27,784 nt of DNA from DASYAE01 sp036501535 (GTDB lineage Bacteria > Actinomycetota > Actinomycetes > Streptomycetales > Catenulisporaceae): positions 1-27,784 of the forward strand of contig DASYAE010000004.1 of assembly GCA_036501535.1 (NCBI GenBank), written 5' to 3'. Under the pieces are notes generated by a model. That model ran no database searches. It was not told the origin of the DNA and saw only the letters and a program-made list of their open reading frames with translations. Below are positions 6,919-14,531 of the stretch, piece by piece; position 1 is the first letter of the stretch, and every line of letters starts with the position of its first letter. A program made the translations under genes and the position numbers.

Positions 6919-7986
6919 ATGAACGCCCGCTCAGCACAGCCTCGCCCAGACACACCACGATCCGACGACCAGGCCGCCGACCGATCCGCCGACTTCGCGC
7001 ACGGCTTCGCCGTCGAGACGCGAGGCCTGACCAAGCACTTCGGCCCGAACGTCGCAGTCGACCAGGTTGACCTGCGCGTCCCGCGCGGCAGCGCCTTCGG
7101 CTATCTGGGACCGAACGGCGCCGGCAAGACTACGCTCATCCGCACCCTGCTCGGCCTGACCACCGCCGACAGCGGCACGATGGCGCTGCTCGGCATCCCG
7201 GTCCCGCAGCGGCGTGCCAGAGCCCTGGCCCGGGTCGGCGCGATCGTCGACGAGCCGCGCTTCCACGGCCACCTGACCGGACGCCAGAACCTGCGCCTGC
7301 TCGCCGCGGCCCGCGGAGGCCTCGCCGGGCAGCGGATCGCCCCGGCGCTCGAGCGGGTCGGCCTGGCCGACCGCGCGGACGACCGCGTCGGCGGCTACTC
7401 GATGGGCATGCGGCAGCGCCTCGGCCTGGCCGCCTGCCTGCTCGGCGACCCGGAGCTGCTGATCCTGGACGAGCCGATGAACGGCCTGGACCCGGCCGGG
7501 ATGCACGAGATGCGGGCACTGATCCGGGACCTGGTCGAGGAGGGCCGCACGGTGATGCTCTCCTCGCACCTGCTCGACGAGATCGAGCGCACCTGCGATG
7601 CGGTCGCCATCGTCGACCACGGCACGGTGATCCATCAGGGCCCGATCAGCGACCTGACCGGCGCGGGGAAGAACGCGGCAGTGCAGGTCGACTGCCCCGA
7701 CCCGCAGGCGGCGGCAGGCCTGCTCAAGGCCGCGGGCTTCACCGCGCGGGTCGACCACGGCGGCGCGGACGCGGATGAAGCCGGGGCCGAGGACGGGAGC
7801 AGCGCCGGACAGCCGAACAGCACTCTGATCGTCACGAGCCGGACGGGCACCTCGCAGGACCTCGCCGCGGAGGTGAACCGGGGGCTGGTCGAGGCCGGCG
7901 TCGTCGTCTACGGCGTCCGGGAGGCGCGCACCACGCTGGAGGACTGGTTCCTTTCCGTCACGAGCAGGCTGGGAGACGAGCAGTGA
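6919..7986 (+). CDS. ABC transporter ATP-binding protein
   Basis: This 355-residue ATPase powers an ABC exporter. Walker A is GPNGAGKTT (64-72), the signature is a divergent YSMGM (160-164) typical of drug/bacitracin-type exporter ATPases, Walker B is ELLILDEP (179-186), followed by the D loop GLDPAG and the switch histidine His217 in SSHLLDEIE. A polar N-terminal extension of about 35 residues precedes the domain, and the C-terminal ~110 residues form an accessory domain with a disordered acidic insert (GGADADEAGAEDGSSAG). ATG 6919 follows GAGGAGGACG. The stop overlaps the permease start (GTGA), so the two proteins are translationally coupled and form one complex. Its likely controller is the upstream two-component system. 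Confidence 0.95.
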   Translation: MNARSAQPRPDTPRSDDQAADRSADFAHGFAVETRGLTKHFGPNVAVDQVDLRVPRGSAFGYLGPNGAGKTTLIRTLLGLTTADSGTMALLGIPVPQRRARALARVGAIVDEPRFHGHLTGRQNLRLLAAARGGLAGQRIAPALERVGLADRADDRVGGYSMGMRQRLGLAACLLGDPELLILDEPMNGLDPAGMHEMRALIRDLVEEGRTVMLSSHLLDEIERTCDAVAIVDHGTVIHQGPISDLTGAGKNAAVQVDCPDPQAAAGLLKAAGFTARVDHGGADADEAGAEDGSSAGQPNSTLIVTSRTGTSQDLAAEVNRGLVEAGVVVYGVREARTTLEDWFLSVTSRLGDEQ

Positions 7987-9119
7987 CCGAGACCGCATCG
8001 ACAGCGTTCGATCAGGGGCCGAACCCGAACAACCTCCGCGAGCCCGGCCCGCCGGCGGACCGGCGCGGCTCGTGGCTCCCGTCCCCGGCGATGATCGGCA
8101 CGAAGCTCCTCGAGCTGCGCAAGCGCAGGGCCCTGATGATCACGACCCTGGTGTTCACCGTCGGCATGCCGGTCGCCGTCATCGGCGTGCGCGAGCTGTT
8201 CCACCTCTTCGACCCGCGCAGCTACGGCCCCGCCACCGACCCGGGCATCTTCGTGGACCTGTGCGGCGTGATGGCGAGCTTCGGCTTCATCATCGCGGCC
8301 GCATTCGGCGCCACCGCCGGCACGACCGACCTGACCGACGGCGTCTTCCGCCACCTGGTGATCACCGGAAGGTCGCGCCTGGCGCTCTACCTCGCGCGCA
8401 TCCCGGCCGGCCTGGCGATCCTGCTCACCCTCACCGGCGCGGGCTTCGCGATCGTCTGCCTGGCCACGGTGTACCTGGGCGTGGCCCAGCCGACATCCGT
8501 CGACGAGAGCGGCGTGGACGTCCCGGTGCACCTCGACCAGGCCCGGCTCGAGGACTGGCTACAGCAGCACGCGAAGCAGGGAGCGACCGCCTTCGGCTTC
8601 GTCGGCGACAACCCGGTCTCGTCGCCCGCCGCGTTCGAGCAGGCGCTCGGCCAGAACATCGCGACCATCTACCGCGAGTACGTCTCCGACGAAGCCCAGA
8701 CGCTCGACCCCGGTCCCGGCCAGATGACCGACGCCGGCCTGTGGCTAGAGCTCGACGCGACCATCGCCTACACCGTCGGCCTGGGCTTCGGCTGCCTCAT
8801 CGGCCAGCGCACCGTCGCGACCATCTCGATGATCGTCCTGGAGGTCATCATCACCCCGATGCTCGCGAAGGCCGACATCCCGCATTTCGTCAACGTCCAG
8901 CGGCTGCTCGTCGGCGCCGTCATGGACCAGCTGCGCCCCGCCGTGCTGGGCAGCGCAATAGGCACCGGCGGCCCCGGCTCCACCCTGGTCGGCAACGTCG
9001 GCCCCGGCCAGCCGGGCCTGACCCCGACGCCCGGCTGGGCCATGGCCGCGATCATCGGCGGCTGGATAATCGGCTGGTCCGTGATCGGCGCACGCCGCAT
9101 GATGACCCGGGACGCCTGA
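7983..9119 (+). CDS. ABC transporter permease
   Basis: This 378-residue membrane protein begins at a GTG that overlaps the ATPase stop by four bases. After a polar N-terminus of about 45 residues there are roughly six hydrophobic segments: near residues 51-70, 92-115, 137-163, 258-275, 278-298 and 350-372. A large soluble region of about 90 residues (~165-255, with DQARLEDWLQQHAKQG and YREYVSDEAQTLDPG) lies between the third and fourth segments, and a Gly/Pro-rich loop precedes the last one. The gene pairing and topology fit an ABC-2-like permease of an exporter with one ATPase and one permease gene, acting as a dimer. The sequence does not match a named permease closely enough to give a substrate. 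Confidence 0.88.
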   Translation: MTETASTAFDQGPNPNNLREPGPPADRRGSWLPSPAMIGTKLLELRKRRALMITTLVFTVGMPVAVIGVRELFHLFDPRSYGPATDPGIFVDLCGVMASFGFIIAAAFGATAGTTDLTDGVFRHLVITGRSRLALYLARIPAGLAILLTLTGAGFAIVCLATVYLGVAQPTSVDESGVDVPVHLDQARLEDWLQQHAKQGATAFGFVGDNPVSSPAAFEQALGQNIATIYREYVSDEAQTLDPGPGQMTDAGLWLELDATIAYTVGLGFGCLIGQRTVATISMIVLEVIITPMLAKADIPHFVNVQRLLVGAVMDQLRPAVLGSAIGTGGPGSTLVGNVGPGQPGLTPTPGWAMAAIIGGWIIGWSVIGARRMMTRDA

Positions 9120-9131
9120 CGAACGCCCAGA

Positions 9132-9158
9132 AGCCGAAGTAGCCGAAGTAGCCGAAGA
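9132..9158 (+). repeat. Three tandem copies of a 9-bp unit
   Basis: AGCCGAAGT is repeated at 9132-9140, 9141-9149 and 9150-9158 (last base changed to A), in the 53-base gap between the permease and methyltransferase genes, directly before the ribosome-binding region. It may be a slippage product; a protein-binding or translational role is possible but unsupported. Confidence 0.8.
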
Positions 9159-9172
9159 AGGGAGCCTCCCGG

Positions 9173-9919
9173 GTGGACATTCCCCGCGCCTTCACCATTC
9201 GCGAGAGCAGCCACCGCATCCACAACCCGTTCACCGCCGACAAGCTCGCCGCCCTCGGTCGCGTGCTCGACCTGGCGCCCGGCACCCGCATGCTCGACCT
9301 CGCCAGCGGATCGGGCGAGATGCTGTGCACCTGGGCCCGCGACCACCGCATCACCGGGGTCGGGGTGGACCTCAGCACCGCGTTCACCGCCAAGGCCCGC
9401 GCCCGCGCCGTCGAACTCGGCGTCACCGACCTGGTCGAGTTCGTGCACGACGACGCCTCGGGCCACGTCGCCGCGGAGCCGGTCGACCTCGCCGCGTGCA
9501 TCGGCGCCACATGGATCGGCGACGGGGCGGCCGGCACATGCGAACTGCTGCACCGCAGCCTGCGCCCCGGCGGCATGATGCTGATCGGCGAACCGTACTG
9601 GCGCCGGGAGCCGCCGGACCAGGAGACCGTCGAAGCCTGCCACGCCGCCGACCGGGCCGACTTCCGCCCGCTGCCGGAACTGCTCGAGCACTTCGCCGCG
9701 CTCGGCTGCGACGTGGTCGAGATGATGCTGGCAGACCAGGACAGCTGGGACCGGTATGTCGCGGCGCAGTGGCTCAACACCCGCCGATGGCTCGACCGGA
9801 ACCCCGACGACGACCTGGCCGACACCCTCCGAGCCGAGCTCGCCACAGCGCCGGCAATATACGCGCGGTACGAGCGGGAATACCTCGGCTGGGGCATCTT
9901 CGCCCTGATGTACCGCTGA
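9173..9919 (+). CDS. Class I SAM-dependent methyltransferase
   Basis: The 248-residue protein has the SAM-binding motif I LDLASGSGEM (41-50), the acidic residue ending strand 2 in VGVDLS, a DDASG motif II/III region, and LRPGGMMLIGEPYW after strand 5. The N-terminal FTIRESSHRIHNPF and the ACIGATWIG segment resemble a common but uncharacterised group of actinobacterial methyltransferases that probably act on small molecules. GTG 9173 is preceded by AAGGGAG. It follows the ABC permease by 53 bases and may be in the same transcript, in which case methylation of the exported compound is conceivable. That link is inference from position only. Confidence 0.9.
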   Translation: MDIPRAFTIRESSHRIHNPFTADKLAALGRVLDLAPGTRMLDLASGSGEMLCTWARDHRITGVGVDLSTAFTAKARARAVELGVTDLVEFVHDDASGHVAAEPVDLAACIGATWIGDGAAGTCELLHRSLRPGGMMLIGEPYWRREPPDQETVEACHAADRADFRPLPELLEHFAALGCDVVEMMLADQDSWDRYVAAQWLNTRRWLDRNPDDDLADTLRAELATAPAIYARYEREYLGWGIFALMYR

Positions 9920-9949
9920 CGGGATGACGGGATGACGGAAGGAACGACC

Positions 9950-10480
9950 GTGACCGCCCTGCCGGCCGCACTCACCACCCGCAGACCCGGAAGCGGCTAC
10001 GGCCAGCGCGCCATCCCCGACCCCCTGGACGAGGAGCTGCGCAGTTTCGCCAGGTCGATATCGGGGCCGGACCAGTTCGCCGAAGCGCGCGAACTGCTCA
10101 CGCCGCACGCCGGGACGGCCGCCCGAGTCCTGGCCGTCTTCGGCGAGCGCATGGCAAGCCTCGCGGTCCGCGGCCAGGACGTCGGCGTGCTGCGCGAAGG
10201 CCTCGCCGGAACCGCCCTGGCCTGCGCACTCACCGACGACCCGCGGGAGCCCGTCGCCGCAATGTCACTGCTCTACCGCGCAGCCGAGCTGATCGGAGCC
10301 GACCCGGACGCCGAGTTCACCGCCACCGCCCGAAGCGGCGGAAACACCGCCGCGACACAGGCGCTCACCGCGTTCACCCGACGAACCGCCGCCGACCGGT
10401 CCCCGGCCGCGATGTACTACGTCGAAGGTTGCGACGCAGACGGATTCCGGTTCGTCTTCGAGGACCCCCACAAATCCTAA
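9950..10480 (+). CDS. Conserved-type hypothetical protein, Ala-rich helical
   Basis: The protein has about 176 residues from GTG 9950, chosen because GGAAGGAA (9938-9945) lies five bases upstream; an in-frame ATG at 9932 lacks such a site. After a disordered N-terminus the sequence is predicted helical (PLDEELRSFARSISGPDQFAEARELLTPHAGTAARVLAVFGERMASLAVR). It then has a patch (LREGLAGTALACALTDDPREPVAAMSLLYRAAELIGADPDAEF) that reads like a helical-repeat protein. I recognise no catalytic motif, signal peptide or membrane segment. It starts 30 bases after the methyltransferase stop and may be co-transcribed with it and with the next small gene. Function unknown. Confidence 0.8.
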   Translation: MTALPAALTTRRPGSGYGQRAIPDPLDEELRSFARSISGPDQFAEARELLTPHAGTAARVLAVFGERMASLAVRGQDVGVLREGLAGTALACALTDDPREPVAAMSLLYRAAELIGADPDAEFTATARSGGNTAATQALTAFTRRTAADRSPAAMYYVEGCDADGFRFVFEDPHKS

Positions 10481-10520
10481 ACACCAGCCACCCACCGCTG
10501 CGTGCCGAAGGACCACCAGG

Positions 10521-10913
10521 ATGCGCATTCACGTGATCATCGCCGAGACCGGCGCTCCGTGGGACCTGTCACTGGAGCAGTTCGCTGCGAAGCTGGCCGT
10601 GTACCGCACCGACGCGTTGATCGCCGTGAACCCGGATAGCCCGGGTCTGAATGCCCATGTCAGTTTCGAAATGACCCTCGGCGGCCAGGAGGCCGAGGGC
10701 ACGTATTTCACGGGCCGATGGCAGCAACTGATCTGCAGCGAAACCACCATCGAGGACTGGGCGCCGGTCATCGAGTGGTTCCTCGGCCTGCTGCCGCCAG
10801 CCTCCGATGCGCAGATCTTCCTCGAGGCCGTCGCGATCCCGCAGGATCTGCCCCGCCCGACCACGGCAGCCGACATCGCCAGGATCCTGACCGACCTCGA
10901 CAACAGCGTCTGA
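10521..10913 (+). CDS. Small hypothetical protein
   Basis: The ATG at 10521 follows GAAGGACCACCAGG. The 130-residue product is acidic, with alternating strands and helices (MRIHVIIAETG, AHVSFEMTLGG, GTYFTGRWQQLIC) and a conserved-looking ETTIEDWAPVIEWFLGLLP segment. The small single-domain, Trp-rich acidic design resembles the SMI1/immunity-type or polyketide-cyclase-like small folds in a loose way, not enough to assign a family. It follows the previous unknown gene by 40 bases on the same strand and is followed by a strong hairpin terminator. Function unknown. Confidence 0.75.
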   Translation: MRIHVIIAETGAPWDLSLEQFAAKLAVYRTDALIAVNPDSPGLNAHVSFEMTLGGQEAEGTYFTGRWQQLICSETTIEDWAPVIEWFLGLLPPASDAQIFLEAVAIPQDLPRPTTAADIARILTDLDNSV

Positions 10914-10929
10914 AGCCGCCCAAAGCACG

Positions 10930-10961
10930 AGGCCCGTGATCGGATCACCGCTCACGGGCCT
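10930..10961. terminator. Bidirectional hairpin terminator between small gene and tRNA-Gly
   Basis: AGGCCCGTGA (10930-10939) and TCACGGGCCT (10952-10961) pair perfectly over ten bases with a 12-base loop. The hairpin lies 17 bases after the plus-strand gene and 14 bases past the 3' end of the minus-strand tRNA, so it can end both transcripts. T-runs are short on both sides. Confidence 0.8.
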
Positions 10962-10974
10962 GATTGACGTTCGG

Positions 10975-11045
10975 AGCGGGTGACGGGAATCGAACCCGCG
11001 CTGTCAGCTTGGGAAGCTGATGTTCTACCATTGAACTACACCCGC
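10975..11045 (-). tRNA. tRNA-Gly (anticodon CCC)
   Basis: The reverse complement folds as a complete 71-base cloverleaf. The acceptor stem is GCGGGTG/CACCCGC, the D arm carries AATGGT, and the anticodon stem TCAGC/GCTGA encloses the loop TTCCCAA, so the anticodon is CCC. The T arm carries the invariant GGTTCGATTCC. The discriminator is T and the next bases are CCG, so the CCA end is not encoded and must be added by nucleotidyltransferase. CCC reads the glycine codon GGG. Confidence 0.97.
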
Positions 11046-11261
11046 AGCGCGACGCTTCAGCATCGCACGGCCGACTGCGCAGACCCGCCATCACCTCTCA
11101 CGGGGCCGCGAAGCCGACAGTCAGGCTACCAGATCCGGCTGCCGGGACGCCGGGAGAAACCGCACTGAGCGTGCCGCGGATGTCGGCGGGCCGAACGGGG
11201 CAGATACGCGGGGCGACGGGCGATCGATGCGGCGGCGGCAGGGCGACCGCGCCGAGATTGA

Positions 11262-11277
11262 TACTGTCGGTCCCGTG
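11262..11277 (+). promoter_or_regulatory. -10 box for a leaderless dcd transcript
   Basis: TACTGT (11262-11267) ends seven bases before the GTG at 11275. No Shine-Dalgarno-like purine run lies before that GTG. The arrangement fits transcription starting at the first base of the start codon, frequent in actinobacteria. A -35 box is not obvious. Confidence 0.45.
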
Positions 11278-11871
11278 TTGCTCTCAGACAAGGATCTGCG
11301 CGCCGAGATCGCGACCGGACGGGTGCGGGTGGACCCGTTCGACGAGGAGATGGTGCAGCCATCCTCGATCGACGTGCGGCTCGACCGGTACTTCCGGGTG
11401 TTCGAGAACCACCGGTACCCGCACATCGACCCGGCGCAGGAGCAGCCCGACCTGACCCGGCTGGTCGCGCCGGACGGGGACGAGCCGTTCATCCTGCACC
11501 CCGGCGAGTTCGTGCTGGCCTCCACCTACGAGGTGATCACGCTGCCGGACGACGTGGCCTCCCGACTCGAGGGCAAGTCCAGCCTCGGCCGGCTCGGGCT
11601 GCTGACCCACTCGACCGCCGGGTTCATCGACCCGGGCTTCTCCGGGCACGTCACGCTGGAGCTGTCCAACGTCGCCACGCTGCCGATCAAGCTGTGGCCG
11701 GGGATGAAGATCGGGCAGCTGTGCATGTTCCGGCTGTCCTCGCCGGCCGAGTTCCCGTACGGCTCGACGGTGTACGGCTCCCGCTACCAGGGACAGCGCG
11801 GGCCGACGCCGTCGCGCTCCTACATGAACTTCCACCGGACCACCATCAGCGCCGATACTCCGGAATCCTGA
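11275..11871 (+). CDS. dcd: dCTP deaminase (probably bifunctional dCTP deaminase/dUTPase)
   Basis: The enzyme deaminates dCTP and, in the actinobacterial bifunctional form, also hydrolyses the product to dUMP plus pyrophosphate for thymidylate synthesis. It has 198 residues, close to the usual ~190. The active-site region RLEGKSSLGRLGLLTHSTAGFIDPGFSG spans 98-124, with the proposed catalytic Glu129 in HVTLELSN. The HSTAGFIDPGF form, rather than the HRIDPGW-like form of the E. coli monofunctional enzyme, supports bifunctionality. The C-terminal GSRYQGQRGPTPSRS closes over the nucleotide. GTG 11275 gives the normal MLLSDKDLRAEI beginning; an in-frame ATG at 11227 adds a non-homologous 16-residue extension. 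The next gene starts 55 bases downstream. Confidence 0.97.
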   Translation: MLLSDKDLRAEIATGRVRVDPFDEEMVQPSSIDVRLDRYFRVFENHRYPHIDPAQEQPDLTRLVAPDGDEPFILHPGEFVLASTYEVITLPDDVASRLEGKSSLGRLGLLTHSTAGFIDPGFSGHVTLELSNVATLPIKLWPGMKIGQLCMFRLSSPAEFPYGSTVYGSRYQGQRGPTPSRSYMNFHRTTISADTPES

Positions 11872-11926
11872 GTTCCGAACCCTCAGCGCTGAACTACAGC
11901 TCACGACACCGACCGGAGGGGGACCG

Positions 11927-12583
11927 GTGACACGACGGGACGATCAAGGACGCAACGACCGCAACGACAAGGCGCCGCGCTGGCGCTCCGTGCTGCGCCG
12001 GCGACCGGCTGAAGCACCCAGGCCGTCGGCCTCGCCACCGCCCCAGGGGCAACCGACGGAGCGTCAGACCACCTCGCCCAGCGAAGCAGACATCCTCAGC
12101 GGCATCCTCCGGGGCCTCGACCGCTCGCCGGGGACATCCGGCGCGCCGGCGATGCGGCGCTTCCGGATCAAGGACCCGCGCCGCGTCACCGTCTGGACGC
12201 GGCAGCCGCGCGACACCGGCGACCTGCTCGCACGGCTGGCCCCGCTCTGCGTCGGAGACGCCTTCAGCGTGGCGGACCCGGACGCCGAACCGGACTCCTA
12301 CTGCGCGACGATCTCCGACACGGTGGCCGCGTTCATGATCGACGCGACGCAGAACCCGCTGTTCGGCGAACTGCCCGTGGCGCTGGCCGACGCCGGCTGG
12401 GACGCGGCCGGGCTGACGTCGTACGAGATCAGCGTGGCGGCGGACGGGCCCGGCGGGCAGCGGATGCGGTACCGGCTGGCCAAGGCGCTGCTCGAACCCG
12501 ACGGCGGCGTGCTCACCGACGCGGGCGGAGAGCGCATCGAGGTGGACTCGCTGGCCGACGCCACCTGGGGCTCGCTCTGGTAG
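11927..12583 (+). CDS. Hypothetical protein with disordered N-terminus
   Basis: GTG 11927 follows a strong GGAGGGGG site. The 218-residue protein starts with about 75 residues rich in Arg, Pro, Gln and Ser that look disordered. It continues with a compact domain (FRIKDPRRVTVWTRQPRDTGDLLARLAPLCVGDAFSVADPDAEPDSYCATISDTVAAFMIDATQNPLFGELP). A C-terminal part has YEISVAADGPGGQRMRYRLAKALLEPDGGVLTDAGGERIEVDSL, which reads as beta strands. There is no signal peptide or membrane segment. It may share a transcript with dcd and the next gene. I do not recognise a family and give no function. Confidence 0.8.
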   Translation: MTRRDDQGRNDRNDKAPRWRSVLRRRPAEAPRPSASPPPQGQPTERQTTSPSEADILSGILRGLDRSPGTSGAPAMRRFRIKDPRRVTVWTRQPRDTGDLLARLAPLCVGDAFSVADPDAEPDSYCATISDTVAAFMIDATQNPLFGELPVALADAGWDAAGLTSYEISVAADGPGGQRMRYRLAKALLEPDGGVLTDAGGERIEVDSLADATWGSLW

Positions 12584-12659
12584 CCCAACCGATGAGTGGT
12601 TCGGGTGATTTTCGGTCGATTCGCCCTAGATAGTCCGGCCCGACTGCGACAGTAGCCGA

Positions 12660-13550
12660 GTGGACCGTTGGAGCCTGACCCGCGTCGCCCGCGCGGCCCG
12701 CCCGGCGCAGACGGCGCGCGCGGTCCCGGGTCGGCGCCGGCCGCCGGACGAGGCCCGCGATCCTGTGCGGCTGATGCGTGAGAACCCGGTCCTGCTGCTA
12801 GCCGGGCCGCGCAATCCGGCGGCCGTGGAACGACTCGTGCGGACCTGGAACCCGGAGCCGACCCGGGACGAGCGCGGCGTCCTGCACGTCGCCGACGGCG
12901 TGCGCTGGCACGGTCCGTTCCGGCTCGAGCCCGGGCTCTCCCTCGAGGCGCAGCTGCCGCCGGGATGGTCGACCGGCTACGCCGCACAGGCGCCGCGTCG
13001 CCGAACCCGCATCCCGGACGGCCGCAACGCCGAAGTGCTGCGCCGCCGCTATCCGCACGACGTGCCGACCGGGCCCGAGGCGCTGGCCTGGTCACTGGTG
13101 ACCGGCCTGGCCCGGCTCGCCGGCGGGGCGGCGCGGCTGCCCGGCTGCCCGGAGCACCGAGCGGCGCCCGAGGAGACAGTGTTCTGCGTCTACGGGCACG
13201 AGGCGCTGCCCTGGCAGGTGCTGCGCAGCGTTCTGGAGCTGTCGCTGCCGGATCTGACCCGCAACGGGGCCGCGGCCGCCAACGACTACTGCCTGGAACG
13301 TCCGGGCCGCCTGGAAGTGCGGGTCCAGCCCTTCGCCGACAACGAGTTCATGCCCTATGCGCTGCGTGCCCGCGCGGACGACGGGTGGCCGCACACGGTG
13401 TACCGATTCGGCTGTCTACCGCAGCCTTCGCAGGCGCAGACCGCGGCGCTGCTGCGCAAGCTGGAGCGGGCCGCGCTGATGCTGGCCGAGGTGACCGGCG
13501 GTGTGCTGCTCGACGCGGACGGGTTCCCGGTCGCGGACGACGAGTACTGA
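12660..13550 (+). CDS. Hypothetical protein, 296 residues
   Basis: Translation from GTG 12660 gives 296 residues with no membrane segment. Residues 1-45 are basic, followed by a domain with RNPAAVERLVRTWNPEPTRDERGVLHVADGVRWHGPFRLEPG. The second half contains YPHDVPTGPEALAWSLVTGLARLAGGAARLPGCPEHRA, ETVFCVYGHEALPWQVLRSVLE and LTRNGAAAANDYCLERPGRLEVRVQPF. Codon use and third-position GC support a real gene over its whole length. No Shine-Dalgarno is visible; TAGATAGT at 12627-12634 may be part of a promoter, and the true start is uncertain. It converges with the gene ending at 13585. Function unknown. Confidence 0.78.
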   Translation: MDRWSLTRVARAARPAQTARAVPGRRRPPDEARDPVRLMRENPVLLLAGPRNPAAVERLVRTWNPEPTRDERGVLHVADGVRWHGPFRLEPGLSLEAQLPPGWSTGYAAQAPRRRTRIPDGRNAEVLRRRYPHDVPTGPEALAWSLVTGLARLAGGAARLPGCPEHRAAPEETVFCVYGHEALPWQVLRSVLELSLPDLTRNGAAAANDYCLERPGRLEVRVQPFADNEFMPYALRARADDGWPHTVYRFGCLPQPSQAQTAALLRKLERAALMLAEVTGGVLLDADGFPVADDEY

Positions 13551-13551
13551 A

Positions 13552-13571
13552 TCGGTCGGGTCATCGACCGA
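13552..13571. terminator. Short hairpin between convergent genes
   Basis: TCGGTCG (13552-13558) and CGACCGA (13565-13571) pair over seven bases with a six-base loop in the 34-base gap between two convergent genes. The position suits a bidirectional terminator, although no T-run is present. Confidence 0.5.
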
Positions 13572-13584
13572 GTCATCGGTCAGG

Positions 13585-14391
13585 TCAGGGCTGCGCGATG
13601 CCCGAGCAGTTCGCCGGCGCCCGGCAGGTGAGCGAACCGAACACCACACCGCTCACCGAGGACGAGGAGTCCACGACGTTCAGGCTGCCGGGCAGGATCA
13701 GCACGTCGACCGGAGCGGTCATGCCGTCGACCGAGACGCCGGAGGTGTTCCCGCGCAACGCGTTGCCGTCGGTGATCTCCAGCGCCGTCCCGGGGTTCAC
13801 GGCAAGCGCGATCTTGGCGTTGCAGAAGGAGTTCGGGCACTGCACCACGACGTAGAGCGTCGAGCCGACGACGCTGACCGAGCGCTGCATCGAACTGGCG
13901 TAAGTGGTCTCGTCGGACTCGATCAGCCGCGCCGTGTGGTCGCCGGGCACTCCGTCGACCGACACCGTCCCGTCGCCGTCGAGCACGATGTCGACCGCAT
14001 ACACACCCTGATAGGTGGCCTGGTCGTGGTTCGTGTGGGTCTTGCGATGCAGCACGATGTCGCCGACGCCGGCGATCAGCCCCAGCACGGCGAGCGTGCC
14101 GAGCATCCAGGCCAGCGCGCGGAACAGGGTCTTGAACCATATTCGGACCCGGCCCGGCTCCTCCTCGCCGCCGTCGCCGTACGGATCGCCCGCGCCGGCG
14201 GGCGTGCCGAACGCCGGCTGTTGCTGTTGTTGTTGCTGCTGCTGTCGCTGCTTCTCCAACGGGACGGCCCTCGAGATGATCGCCGTCGACTCGCCAGTCG
14301 ACTCGAGAGCGTCCGGAGGCGGCGTCGCCGGTCGGGCGCCCGGCCCCTCGCCGGACGTATCGCCGTTGGAGGGTCCTGTACCGACCGCCAT
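13585..14391 (-). CDS. Single-span membrane-anchored protein with polyglutamine tract
   Basis: The 268-residue protein has a cytoplasmic-looking N-terminus of about 80 residues rich in Gly, Pro, Ser and Glu, with a polyglutamine run (Q48, then Q50-58). One membrane helix follows at about 90-113. An extracellular domain of about 155 residues carries repeated short strands (GTVSVDGVPGD, RSVSVVGSTLYVVVQCP, ALEITDGNALRGNTSGVSVDGM, DVLILPGSLNVVDSS) and four cysteines that could pair. The strand pattern resembles adhesin or DUF4097-like beta-solenoid repeats. ATG 14391 is chosen by codon bias and the compositional start; the frame is open far upstream, but there it overlaps the EtfD-like gene out of frame. 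A purine-rich GAGAGGG lies 11 bases upstream. Function unknown; perhaps cell-envelope sensing or adhesion. Confidence 0.8.
   Translation of the reverse strand: MAVGTGPSNGDTSGEGPGARPATPPPDALESTGESTAIISRAVPLEKQRQQQQQQQQQPAFGTPAGAGDPYGDGGEEEPGRVRIWFKTLFRALAWMLGTLAVLGLIAGVGDIVLHRKTHTNHDQATYQGVYAVDIVLDGDGTVSVDGVPGDHTARLIESDETTYASSMQRSVSVVGSTLYVVVQCPNSFCNAKIALAVNPGTALEITDGNALRGNTSGVSVDGMTAPVDVLILPGSLNVVDSSSSVSGVVFGSLTCRAPANCSGIAQP
14218..14250 (-). repeat. CAG/CAA trinucleotide run encoding polyglutamine
   Basis: Nine consecutive CAG/CAA codons on the minus strand, then CGA and a further CAG, encode the polyglutamine run of the membrane-anchored protein. The mix of CAG and CAA suggests the tract is kept at protein level rather than being a pure slippage repeat. 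Confidence 0.9.
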
Positions 14392-14531
14392 CGTCAAGAC
14401 GCCCTCTCGCCGCACCGCATGCCATCCATACAGGGAAGGGAGCCTATCGAATCCCGGACGCACCGGCAGGGTGCCCTCACGATTCCGCGCGAGCGCCACC
14501 GGCGCGGCGCAAGCCGATGAAGCCAAGCTGT

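Noticed and set aside
10980..11168. A 62-codon open frame beginning with MTGIEPALSAWEADVLPL
   Set aside because: It is the well-known false frame read across a tRNA-Gly gene on the opposite strand.
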